The notes under the pieces: model-generated | What the model was told of the DNA's origin: nothing | The model's database searches: none | What the model saw: only the letters and a program-made list of their open reading frames with translations | Program-made: the position numbers and the translations under genes | Source: a candidate division WOR-3 bacterium | Lineage (GTDB): Bacteria > Hydrothermota > Tepidihabitantia > Tepidihabitantales > Tepidihabitantaceae | Direction of reading: 5' to 3' | Assembly: GCA_024653355.1 (NCBI GenBank) | Contig: JANLFQ010000005.1 | Span: 1 to 47,923 of the forward strand | Length of the DNA: 47,923 nt | Shown: piece by piece, positions 8,779 through 16,211 of the stretch | Numbering within the stretch: position 1 is the first letter of the stretch | Layout: every line of letters begins with the position of its first letter

Positions 8779-9351
8779 ATGTTCTTGCTTCGTGCCAAAA
8801 CTTTTATCTTAGATTTGGACACCCTTGCCGACCCAAAAATTGTCCAGTTCCTCTCTTTGGGTATCGTTACCGGTCAACTCCTTGTACCCAAACCGCCCGA
8901 ACCCAAAGGAGAAAACGACTATGTTGCCCGCAGGGCGGCGGAAAACCTTGAACGGCTGAAAAGTATCCGGGGTTTAAAAATCAAAACCCGGGAGGATTTA
9001 ACTTCAACCGCCCAACTTTTGCAAACCGCCCGGCAGAAAAAGGCAACGATTATCACCAACCGCCCGGATGTTAAAGCAACAGCCGACGGTATCACGGTGG
9101 TAACCACCTTCGACCTGTTCAACATTTTCCGGCCCAGTTATCTGCCCGGCACGGTGCTCAAGGTTAAAATCACCAAGCGGGGCAAAGAGAAAAATGAGGG
9201 TATCGGGTACCTCGAAGGTGGCATCAAAGTTGTGGTGGAAGACTGCGGCGATGAGGTGGGCAAAGAGCTCGAAGTGGTAATTAAAGGTGGCATCGACACC
9301 GATGTTGGCCAGGTGCTTTTTGCTCAACCCCGATTTCTTGAAGTAAAATAA
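8779..9351 (+). CDS. PIN/TRAM domain protein (YacL-like) with degenerate PIN site
   Basis: The C-terminal part is a TRAM RNA-binding domain: FNIFRPSYLPGTVLKVKI, then GIGYLEGGIKVVVEDC. The N-terminal part (about residues 8-115) aligns with the PIN domain of YacL-type proteins (ILDLDTLADPKIVQFLSLG, then TSTAQLLQTARQKKATIITN). Family PIN domains carry four acidic metal ligands; here the first Asp survives, but the one in VDAKL is TSTAQ and the last, in TND, is TNR, so nuclease activity looks lost. The membrane segments of full YacL are absent. The ribosome site GGGAGG lies about 6 bases before the ATG. It closes the run started by the DJ-1-like gene; radA followed by a PIN/TRAM gene is a known arrangement. 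Confidence 0.8.
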   Translation: MFLLRAKTFILDLDTLADPKIVQFLSLGIVTGQLLVPKPPEPKGENDYVARRAAENLERLKSIRGLKIKTREDLTSTAQLLQTARQKKATIITNRPDVKATADGITVVTTFDLFNIFRPSYLPGTVLKVKITKRGKEKNEGIGYLEGGIKVVVEDCGDEVGKELEVVIKGGIDTDVGQVLFAQPRFLEVK

Positions 9352-9456
9352 CGACGCCGGGTTTCTCAACCCGGTATTCGGCTGCGCTGGCGCCGCGTGC
9401 CTGTCCCGTGGTTAATCTGAAAACCCCGGCGTCTTAACACCCGTTAACAAAATGGT

Positions 9457-9526
9457 GGGCTGCCGTGCGGAATAACGCAGCTTCAAGGGCGGAAGTTGAC
9501 CGGTTTGGTCACCGCAGCGACAGCCC
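9457..9526 (+). ncRNA. Candidate structured RNA (multi-branch fold)
   Basis: By eye the sequence folds into nested stems: GGGCTG (9457-9462) with CAGCCC (9521-9526), TGCGG (9466-9470) with CCGCA (9512-9516), and inside these two hairpins, CTTC/GAAG (9481-9495) and TGACC/GGTCA (9497-9511). This is a compact closed multi-branch shape. I do not recognise it as SRP RNA, RNase P RNA, tmRNA or a known riboswitch, and the strand is assumed. It may be chance pairing in GC-rich DNA. Confidence 0.3.
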
Positions 9527-9793
9527 AAAAATTTCTGCGCACCCTTTATCAGTTCACCCAACTCACACCAGCCAATTTGAACTACAAACGCTGTGCCCAA
9601 GATTTAGCAAACCGCTATTGAAGTTAACCACTGGCAGATTAAGAAGTTGTCCTTTTATTCTGCCTGAGTCTCTCTGGCATTGCTGGCGTTGGCTTTTGAC
9701 CTAACTGCTACCGATTGTTTGACTTGTCCCGCTGCGACCGCAAGAAATGAGACCCTGCCCGTACGAGTAGTGTAGAACATCCCTCATTGTTTC

Positions 9794-9821
9794 TTGACAC
9801 CTCTACGCCGTCCCTTAAAAT
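9794..9821 (+). promoter_or_regulatory. Sigma-70-type promoter of the M24 peptidase gene
   Basis: Perfect TTGACA (9794-9799), 16-base spacer, TAAAAT (9816-9821). The ATG at 9832 is 10 bases past the -10 box, so the leader is only a few bases. Confidence 0.65.
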
Positions 9822-9831
9822 CTCCCGTAAT

Positions 9832-10890
9832 ATGGTAAATAGAATACGCGCCCTGCAAAAAGCGCTGACAGAAAAAAGGCTCGACGGTTATCTCGTAACC
9901 AGTCTGACCAATATCCGCTATCTCTGCGGCTTTACCGGCTCAAACGGGATGATGCTTGTGACCCGTTCCCGCGCAACATTTTATACCGACTTCCGTTATC
10001 AGGAGCAGGTCAAAACCGAGGTCAAAGGTTGTGCCAAACGGGTCCTGGAACGTGACCTGTATGCCGGTTTCCCGGTTGAGGAGTTAAAAGGGGTGCGGCG
10101 CCTCGGTGTGGAAAAGTCTCATCTGACGCTTGCCCGGTTTGAACTGCTCCGGCAGCAGATAAAGAAAACAAAACTTATTCCCTCAGAAGATTTGGTTTTG
10201 CAGTTACGCCGGAAAAAGAGCCCGCAAGAAGTCGCCTTGATTGAAAAAGCCCAGCGGGTAACTGAACAGGCCTTCGCCCGGGTCCTGAAATTGATTAAAC
10301 CGGGAGTTACCGAAAAAGATTTAAGTTTGGAGATTGAGTTTCAGTTCCGACGGTTTGGCGAACCGGCATTCGGGATTATCGTCGCCTCGGGCGAAAATGC
10401 CGCAAAACCGCACGCTCGGGCTGGCAACCGCCGATTGAAAAAGGGTGATTGTATCACATTTGATATTGGCTGCCGGATTGACGGTTACTGCTCGGATATG
10501 ACCCGCACCGTCTTTCTGGGCAAACCGAGTGACGAAATGCGCCAGGTTTACGAGGCGGTCCTCAACGCTCAGAATGAGGCGCTGGCGGTAATCGAACCGG
10601 GTGTGCCCTGCAAACTGGTTGACCTTGCGGCGCGCGACTACCTCAACCGGATCGGACTGGGCAAATTTTTTGGCCACAGTCTTGGCCATGGGGTCGGGCT
10701 GGAAGTCCACGAAGAACCCCGGCTGGCAAAGACCAGTAACCAGACCCTTGAAATTGGTGATGTTGTAACTGTTGAACCCGGAGTTTATCTCCCGGGAAAG
10801 GGTGGGGTAAGAATTGAAGATATGGTTTATGTGACCCGAAAAGGGTTTATCAATCTCACCCGAGCATCAAAAAAACTTTTAATACTATGA
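9832..10890 (+). CDS. M24-family metallopeptidase (Xaa-Pro aminopeptidase type)
   Basis: Cytoplasmic peptidase that cleaves the residue before proline. The N-terminal creatinase-like domain (1-125) contains YLVTSLTNIRYLCGFTGSNG. The pita-bread catalytic domain has all five metal ligands: D211 and D222 (TFDIGCRIDGYCSDMTRT), H286 (GHSLGHGVGLEVHE), E315 (VTVEPGVYLP) and E329 (RIEDMV), plus H194. ATG 9832 gives 352 residues, the usual size; an upstream TTG at 9787 would lie ahead of the promoter. It sits before efp, an order common in many bacteria, with a strong hairpin between them. Confidence 0.93.
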   Translation: MVNRIRALQKALTEKRLDGYLVTSLTNIRYLCGFTGSNGMMLVTRSRATFYTDFRYQEQVKTEVKGCAKRVLERDLYAGFPVEELKGVRRLGVEKSHLTLARFELLRQQIKKTKLIPSEDLVLQLRRKKSPQEVALIEKAQRVTEQAFARVLKLIKPGVTEKDLSLEIEFQFRRFGEPAFGIIVASGENAAKPHARAGNRRLKKGDCITFDIGCRIDGYCSDMTRTVFLGKPSDEMRQVYEAVLNAQNEALAVIEPGVPCKLVDLAARDYLNRIGLGKFFGHSLGHGVGLEVHEEPRLAKTSNQTLEIGDVVTVEPGVYLPGKGGVRIEDMVYVTRKGFINLTRASKKLLIL

Positions 10891-10915
10891 AGATACAAAG
10901 TCGACAGGAAGCGCT

Positions 10916-10944
10916 ACAGTCCGGCAAACTTGCTTCCGGACTGT
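10916..10944 (+). promoter_or_regulatory. Strong hairpin between the peptidase gene and efp
   Basis: ACAGTCCGG (10916-10924) pairs perfectly with CCGGACTGT (10936-10944) around an 11-base loop. No run of T follows, so it is not a standard intrinsic terminator. It ends 34 bases before the efp start and could be an RNA-processing or stability element. Confidence 0.5.
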
Positions 10945-10978
10945 CTGGCTATCAAGCAATTAGGAAGGAGTGCTAATT

Positions 10979-11536
10979 ATGGTAACACCGAACGATTTTC
11001 GCACCGGTCTTCTAATACGGTACAACAACGAAATCTATGAGGTCCTTTCTTACCAGCGGACCAGGACCGCACAGCGGCGGGCGCGGGTATTGACCAAAAT
11101 TCGGAATATTCGTACCGGTGCAACGATTGAGGAAAGTTTTGAATCAGAAATCAAACTGGAAACGGTTGATATGGAGCGGCGGCGGGGCCAGTTCCTCTAT
11201 GCCGATGACTCCGGATACCACTTTATGGACCTCGAAACCTATGAACAGTTCCCGATTAGGAAAGAGGCGCTGGGTGATAAGGTTTTTTATCTCACCGAAG
11301 GTCTTGAGGTTGAAATTGGCTATATCGACGGCGTCCCGATGCTTATCAATCCGCCCCTGTTTATCGTCCTCGAGGTGGTTGATACCGAACCGAACTACCG
11401 GGGCGATACCGCAACCGGAGGTGGAAAACCGGCGCGGCTCAGTACCGGTCTCGTGGTCGATGTCCCATTTTTTATCAAGGTTGGCGACCGGGTGAAGATT
11501 GATACTCGGACAAACACCTATGTAGAGCGGGCATAG
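10979..11536 (+). CDS. efp: Elongation factor P with non-canonical tip loop
   Basis: EF-P relieves ribosome stalling at polyproline. Three OB-like domains are present: NDFRTGLLIRYNNEIYEVL at the start, then LYADDSGYHFMDLETYEQF, and the C-terminal GDTATGGGKPARLSTGLVV with VDTRTNTYVERA. The length (185 residues from ATG 10979) is standard. The domain I loop that carries the modified residue, PGKGG in most EF-Ps, reads TAQRRA at about residues 30-35, so the position of Lys34 is Gln32. A GTG at 10970 is possible, but AAGGAG ending 8 bases before ATG 10979 favours the latter. Identity is firm; the mode of tip modification, if any, is open. Confidence 0.95.
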   Translation: MVTPNDFRTGLLIRYNNEIYEVLSYQRTRTAQRRARVLTKIRNIRTGATIEESFESEIKLETVDMERRRGQFLYADDSGYHFMDLETYEQFPIRKEALGDKVFYLTEGLEVEIGYIDGVPMLINPPLFIVLEVVDTEPNYRGDTATGGGKPARLSTGLVVDVPFFIKVGDRVKIDTRTNTYVERA

Positions 11537-11538
11537 GC

Positions 11539-12861
11539 GTGATTGAAAAGTTGCTCGTCGCCACCCGGGGCAACCCGGCTTTGCGCATTGTCCGCACCTG
11601 CCGGGAAATGGGGATTAAAACGGTCGCGGTTTACTCGGAAGTTGACCGGGACTCTCTTCCAGTTCTCCTTGCTGATGAGGCGGTGTGCATCGGCAAGCCC
11701 GACCCCAGAGACAGTTATCTTAACATATCCCGCATTCTCTCCGCGGCAGAAATTACCCGGTGTAATGCCGTCCATCCCGGCTGGGACTTTCTTGCCACTA
11801 ATGCCGAGTTTGCCGACGCCGCCCAGAGCACCGGTATCATCTGGATTGGACCACCACCTGACCTGCTGCGCCTGCTGAGTTCCCGGCTGGCGGTCCGCAA
11901 TCGCATCGCGGCCGCTGGGGTTCCAATAGTTCCCGGCACCGAAGAACCACTCAAAAACCCTCAGGAGGCAATCGCAACCTGTCAGTTACTTGGTCTGCCG
12001 GTTGTGGTTCGGCCCGTTGCCGAGTACCTCTCCCGCACACGGATAATCAGTAAAGAGAAGGACATCGAAACGCAAATCCGAATGTGTCAGGCAGAAATCA
12101 GGGCCGATTCGGAAAGCGATATGAGTGGCGGTATCGTTTCCCCGGAGGTTTACATTGAGAAACTGATTCCCGATGCCCGGCTGATTGAAATTCAGGTTGC
12201 CATCGATCGGCAGCGCCGAACCCTCTTTTTTGACGACCGGGAGATAGTGGAGCATCACGGTAAAAAGTTCATCGCCTGCGCGCCATCGCCCGGAATCAAA
12301 CCGAGCCAGCGGCGGCAACTGTTCACCTGGGCAGAAAAAGCCACCCGGGCACTCAACTGGACAGGCATCAGCACAGTCAGTTTCCTCCTCGACAAAAACG
12401 GTCACGCCTACTTTTATCGCTTCACACCCCATCTCACCGTGTTCCACCCCGTGACTGAAATCCGCTATGGCATCGACCTTATTCAGAACCAGTTGCTCAT
12501 CGCCCTTGATAAAATATCTGAACCCGAACAACCGAGTACGGTGCCCGCAGTTGCCAATGCCGACTTTATCATCACCGCTCAGTTTTTTGCCGAAAACCCT
12601 GACGCCGAGTTTGAGCCATCGCCCGGCACAGTCACCGGTCTTTGTTTGCCCGGGGGACCGAACATCCGAATCGACACTGACCTCATCCCCGGCAGTCAGG
12701 TCACCCCACACTACGACTACGCACTCGGCACCATCTCCGCCTGGGCACCAGAGAAAAAGAACGCCCTCAACCGGTTTCAGCGTGCCCTCGCCGAAACCAC
12801 CATCACCGGCATCCAGACCAGTATCCCGTTTCTCAGCAAGCTTGCCCGAAACCTATTGTAA
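11539..12861 (+). CDS. Biotin carboxylase-like protein lacking catalytic residues
   Basis: Full-length (440 residues) homologue of the AccC biotin carboxylase subunit, which normally carboxylates biotin with ATP and bicarbonate. Family blocks are clear: IEKLLVATRGNPALRIVRTC, AVHPGWDFLATNAEFA, IEIQV, APSPGI, HPVTEIRYGIDLIQNQL, PSPGTVTGLCLPGG. However, compared with E. coli AccC the active site is gone: Lys159 is R158, the Gly-rich ATP loop is VAEYLSRT, His209 is L215, Glu276 is S281, Glu288 is R294, Asn290 is T296, Arg292 is H298 and Glu296 is F302. It follows efp by 2 bases, the place where accB-accC lie in many bacteria, but accB is absent. The frame is intact, so it is probably a retained pseudoenzyme; its role is unknown. 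Confidence 0.85.
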   Translation: MIEKLLVATRGNPALRIVRTCREMGIKTVAVYSEVDRDSLPVLLADEAVCIGKPDPRDSYLNISRILSAAEITRCNAVHPGWDFLATNAEFADAAQSTGIIWIGPPPDLLRLLSSRLAVRNRIAAAGVPIVPGTEEPLKNPQEAIATCQLLGLPVVVRPVAEYLSRTRIISKEKDIETQIRMCQAEIRADSESDMSGGIVSPEVYIEKLIPDARLIEIQVAIDRQRRTLFFDDREIVEHHGKKFIACAPSPGIKPSQRRQLFTWAEKATRALNWTGISTVSFLLDKNGHAYFYRFTPHLTVFHPVTEIRYGIDLIQNQLLIALDKISEPEQPSTVPAVANADFIITAQFFAENPDAEFEPSPGTVTGLCLPGGPNIRIDTDLIPGSQVTPHYDYALGTISAWAPEKKNALNRFQRALAETTITGIQTSIPFLSKLARNLL

Positions 12862-12886
12862 CTGAGCGGCACAATGGCAGTTTTTC

Positions 12887-12915
12887 TTGACCTGTCGTGC
12901 ATTGCTTGATATATT
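12887..12915 (+). promoter_or_regulatory. Sigma-70-type promoter of the TPR-GNAT operon
   Basis: TTGACC (12887-12892), 17-base spacer, TATATT (12910-12915). Start candidates are TTG 12937 and ATG 12952, neither with a good ribosome site. Confidence 0.55.
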
Positions 12916-12951
12916 TATATTTAATTTCGGTGCGGTTTGACTATTGAACGG

Positions 12952-14661
12952 ATGCGAAGCGATAGCGCGGTTACACCTCAACTCCTCCAGGAAGCAATCC
13001 AGGCGGTTGACTTCCTGCTAAAGAGAAGTGTTACCCGCTATCCGGAATGCCTGTCAGTTGCTCATCCTTCCCGCTTAACCGCATGGCGCGCTGGAGAAGC
13101 AAGCCGTCTTAACGAACTGTATCCTGCGAGTTTCGATGTTAAACCGGAACTGCGTAATGCAAGGAGGTTTGAAGAGTTAAACCCGCTGCAGCGCGAACTC
13201 GAACTACACCGCTGCTATGCTGAAGCCCTGCTTGTTGCCGAACAGTTGCATCAACTTGAACTCGACGCCGAAAAGCGGGAGGAACTTGTGCAGCGTGCCC
13301 TGGGGATACTTCCGTCGTCTGAAGCCCGCCGCTTTGGCGAAATCCATTCCTGTCCGGCGGTTCAGCCCCGACAAATTGCCGATTCAACCTCCACCCTGCT
13401 CCAGGCGCTGGAACTGGTCACGCAGGAGATGGGGGCAGCAACCGCCCTCGCCTATGGTATGTTTATCGTTGCGGGCTTGAGGGCGCGCACCGAATTTGAG
13501 AAGTACGGGCAGAGGCTCGACACCCTTTTTAACCGCATCATCTCCGCACCTGAGGTTATGCAAGTTCTTGATATGGTGACGCTTAATGGCCGGCGGGCAG
13601 GATTTGAACCCCAGTTCCGGCTGCTTCTGGCGGTCCGGGAACAGCTCTGGAAACTCAAGCCCCATCGCCTTGCCCCCACCGGATTCCTCCTCACCAAAAT
13701 CATCGACGCCTACCTCTCCAACCGGCCCAATGTTGGCAACCTCCTTGGCATCACCATCTTGGATAGCATAATCATTGGTAAGTTAGGATTTGAAGTCCGT
13801 TACATCTACGAAGACAAGAAGCTCTGCCTGGAAACGCTCATCGACACCCGAAGTGTCTACTGGGACCCGGCGCAACCCATCCCTCTTTCATTCACCCCGA
13901 TTGTCAGCGGCAAACGGCTCCAGGTATCCGACCTCATCGCCCTAATCTACGCTAGCCTCGCAAACTCTTACTTCACCCAGACCTTCTGGGACAAAGCGAT
14001 TGAAAACTACGAAAAGGTCATTGAACTCATTCCGGACTCGACCGAAACCTATACCGACATCGCCGTCTGTTATCTGCGCAAAAATCTGCCGGACAAAGCG
14101 ATTGTTGCGCTCCAGCAGGCGCTGAAATTAACCCCAAACTCGCCTACGGTCCATCACATCTTGGGCAACGCCTATGCGATGGCGAATCAGTGGCGTCAGG
14201 CGGTGGCTTCATATAAAAAGGCGATTCAGCACAGTCCGAAATTTCCCGAAGCCTGGTACAATATGGGCCTTGCTTATGAGAAACTGGAGATGTTCGAACA
14301 GGCGGTTGCCGCCTTCCAGATGGCAACCGAACTCAAACCCGACTACACGCCCGCTTACCTCGCCCTTGGCAACCTCGCGCTGGAGCGCTCTCAGCCCAAG
14401 GAGGCGATTAAACACTACCGGGAACTACTAAAGCATGACCCCAACAATGTCGCCGCCTACTACAACATCGGTCGGGCTTATTACGAACTCAAAGAACTTG
14501 ACAACGCCATTCAGTTCTACCAGAAGGCGGTAAAACTAAACCCGAAACATGCCGGTGCCTGGTACAACCTTGGCATCGCCTACCGTGACAAGGGCCAAAA
14601 AGAAAAGGCGGTCCAGGCGCTGGAACAGGCAATCGCTTTAAACCCCAACCTGTTGAGGTAA
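12952..14661 (+). CDS. TPR protein with helical N-terminal domain
   Basis: About 569 residues. The C-terminal 235 residues are seven consecutive TPRs, from SLANSYFTQTFWDKAIENYEKVIEL (near residue 335) to NLGIAYRDKGQKEKAVQALEQAIALNPN at the end. The first 330 residues are mostly helical. A stretch near 250-325 (PNVGNLLGITILDSIIIGKLG, then DTRSVYWDPAQP) faintly recalls the transglutaminase-like fold of the SirB1 family, but I see no catalytic Cys. No signal peptide is visible, so it is probably a cytoplasmic scaffold. ATG 12952 is preferred; TTG 12937 would add five residues. The GNAT gene follows after 3 bases, so they share a transcript. Confidence 0.8.
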   Translation: MRSDSAVTPQLLQEAIQAVDFLLKRSVTRYPECLSVAHPSRLTAWRAGEASRLNELYPASFDVKPELRNARRFEELNPLQRELELHRCYAEALLVAEQLHQLELDAEKREELVQRALGILPSSEARRFGEIHSCPAVQPRQIADSTSTLLQALELVTQEMGAATALAYGMFIVAGLRARTEFEKYGQRLDTLFNRIISAPEVMQVLDMVTLNGRRAGFEPQFRLLLAVREQLWKLKPHRLAPTGFLLTKIIDAYLSNRPNVGNLLGITILDSIIIGKLGFEVRYIYEDKKLCLETLIDTRSVYWDPAQPIPLSFTPIVSGKRLQVSDLIALIYASLANSYFTQTFWDKAIENYEKVIELIPDSTETYTDIAVCYLRKNLPDKAIVALQQALKLTPNSPTVHHILGNAYAMANQWRQAVASYKKAIQHSPKFPEAWYNMGLAYEKLEMFEQAVAAFQMATELKPDYTPAYLALGNLALERSQPKEAIKHYRELLKHDPNNVAAYYNIGRAYYELKELDNAIQFYQKAVKLNPKHAGAWYNLGIAYRDKGQKEKAVQALEQAIALNPNLLR

Positions 14662-14664
14662 CCG

Positions 14665-15504
14665 ATGGGCTTAACCGACCTGCCGATAATCCGTTCTTTT
14701 GCCGCACTGTTTCGCCGTGCCTTTATCCGGGAGAAGCCGTTCATCTGGAACCCGGGCCGTATCGGACCGCGCTTCGACTGGCTTGACTACAACCATATCC
14801 TGATTCGCGAAGGTCCCCTCAGTGGAAAACAACTGGAACTCACCACCGAAATTCTGCCCAACAAAGCCAGTATCTATGCCGCCCTTGACGGCCAGCAGAT
14901 TGGCCGGGCTTACATCGAACGCGACCCGCCGGGCGTCGGCGTCATTCTCTGGGACATCGCGGTCAAAGAGGGTTTTCGCCGCAAGGGAGTGGCTTCGATA
15001 ATGACCTACTGTATCTTCCGGGAACTGCTCTCTATGCAAAAAACCGCCTTCTTTAAAATCCGAATGATGCGTTTGATGAAACCGGGTGAAAAGAACATTG
15101 AACTTCAGAATGTCGGCATCGGCGTCATCGGAAATCGGCTCGGATTCACACCCGAATTTAATCTTGACCGTTTACTCCGTCCCGACAACATCGTCGGTTT
15201 GGAGGTTCTGCCGGCAAAAGGCGACTTTCCCCCCAGTTTCAAAATCGTCATCAAGACATTCCCGCTGGTCTTAATCGCCTTTGTCCTCGACCCGGACACG
15301 ATGAAACCGGTTGACGACTTCCGCACCTATGTCCAGCTCACTAAAGACGAATCCACAATTTACAACTGGGTTCGCCGTGGCCTAATTGTCATCGGCAATG
15401 GCAACTACTGGCTCCGCAGCAATGGTCTTGACCAGTTCGTAAATCACCTCGCAACCGACGAGTGGGAAGCGATTCAATTCCGCCGCAAACTGCGGGGCGT
15501 TTAG
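14665..15504 (+). CDS. GNAT-family acetyltransferase-like protein
   Basis: Residues about 50-150 form a GNAT core: YAALDGQQIGRAYIER, then LWDIAVKEGFRRKGVASIM, whose R-R-K-G-V-A is the acetyl-CoA pyrophosphate loop. The remaining 130 residues have no recognised domain. GNAT proteins move acetyl or related groups to amines; the substrate here is unknown. The gene starts 3 bases after the TPR gene. Its 3' end carries an AGGAGG (15503-15508) spanning the stop codon that probably serves the next gene. Confidence 0.72.
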   Translation: MGLTDLPIIRSFAALFRRAFIREKPFIWNPGRIGPRFDWLDYNHILIREGPLSGKQLELTTEILPNKASIYAALDGQQIGRAYIERDPPGVGVILWDIAVKEGFRRKGVASIMTYCIFRELLSMQKTAFFKIRMMRLMKPGEKNIELQNVGIGVIGNRLGFTPEFNLDRLLRPDNIVGLEVLPAKGDFPPSFKIVIKTFPLVLIAFVLDPDTMKPVDDFRTYVQLTKDESTIYNWVRRGLIVIGNGNYWLRSNGLDQFVNHLATDEWEAIQFRRKLRGV

Positions 15505-15512
15505 GAGGCATC

Positions 15513-16169
15513 CTGCCGGAAAAACTGCGCATCGACAGCCACCGTTCGATTGAAATCAACTTTAACCGTATCAGCCCGCGCATCGGCTGTGGCTTGATGC
15601 TCGCCACACTGCCGCGCTTTGAGTCGATTGACGCCCTGAACAACATAATGAACAACTACGGCTACAACCGCATCCACGCCGACAAACCGGCGCAAAAGAC
15701 CCTTAGCAATTCTGCCCTTTTGAAACAGTTCTACGACAACGCCTTTATAAACAAGACATCCCTGCAGCAAAATTTCCGTTCCACCTACGGCCATCTCGAA
15801 ATCTATCTCGCCTTTGACCCCAACGCGAAATCAGCCTGGTTTATATCCGACCCGCAGAATAAGATTGCCCTGATCAACTACTACCGGGATGCGGTCGCGC
15901 TTGGACTGAAGGCTGATGGGATTCTTCTGCTTGGCTCGACGCCGAAGTTGACGCCCGTGGGCTGGCAGAATCTGCACGACCTGCTGACACCCGAATTTTT
16001 TCAGAAATACGGACCGATTGAGCGGGTGGAGATAATGAGCCTTTTGTCCGGGGCGCGCTGGCGTCCGCCTTCGCTGGGGCTCGGGGTATCACTTTTGAAT
16101 TTGAAGGAACTGAAGGAGGTCAGGGGCGCGGTAGAAAAAGCGATGCAGGGTGAAGATGCAACCCAATAA
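15513..16169 (+). CDS. Hypothetical protein with unusual start
   Basis: I do not recognise the family. The frame is open from GTG 15462, inside the GNAT gene, but that codon has no ribosome site. A perfect AGGAGG at 15503-15508 points to a start soon after; the only in-frame candidates there are ATC 15510 and CTG 15513, both rare. The next ATG is at residue 46 of the long form. The protein is soluble and charged with no signal peptide; it contains NNIMNNYGYNRIHADKPA and HLEIYLAFDPNAKSAWFISD, and ends in a helix KELKEVRGAVEKAM. It is third in the TPR-GNAT unit and probably works with them. Coding is supported by length, composition and lack of stops. Confidence 0.6.
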   Translation: MPEKLRIDSHRSIEINFNRISPRIGCGLMLATLPRFESIDALNNIMNNYGYNRIHADKPAQKTLSNSALLKQFYDNAFINKTSLQQNFRSTYGHLEIYLAFDPNAKSAWFISDPQNKIALINYYRDAVALGLKADGILLLGSTPKLTPVGWQNLHDLLTPEFFQKYGPIERVEIMSLLSGARWRPPSLGLGVSLLNLKELKEVRGAVEKAMQGEDATQ

Positions 16170-16177
16170 GGTAGGGC

Positions 16178-16205
16178 TTGTGAGCCTTCTGGGGTAATGT
16201 ATAAT
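16178..16205 (+). promoter_or_regulatory. Promoter of the PurM/HypE-like gene
   Basis: TTGTGA (16178-16183), 16-base spacer, perfect TATAAT (16200-16205). The ATG at 16212 lies 6 bases on, where transcription itself should start, so the message is probably leaderless. Confidence 0.6.
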
Positions 16206-16211
16206 TGTTTT

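Larger units (their letters stand above)
9352..9831. other. 480-base gap with stable RNA folds, no gene seen
   Basis: No credible protein gene lies here. The first part has a hairpin CCGGGTT/AACCCGG (9358-9375), and GACGCCGGG at 9353-9361 could instead pair with CCCCGGCGTC at 9424-9433, closing a larger domain. A second domain at 9457-9526 is described separately. The rest, 9527-9793, shows nothing I recognise. Confidence 0.6.

Noticed and set aside
9457-9526. SRP RNA, tmRNA or RNase P RNA in the 9.4-kb gap
   Set aside because: None of their conserved core sequences is present on either strand; listed only as a candidate structured RNA.
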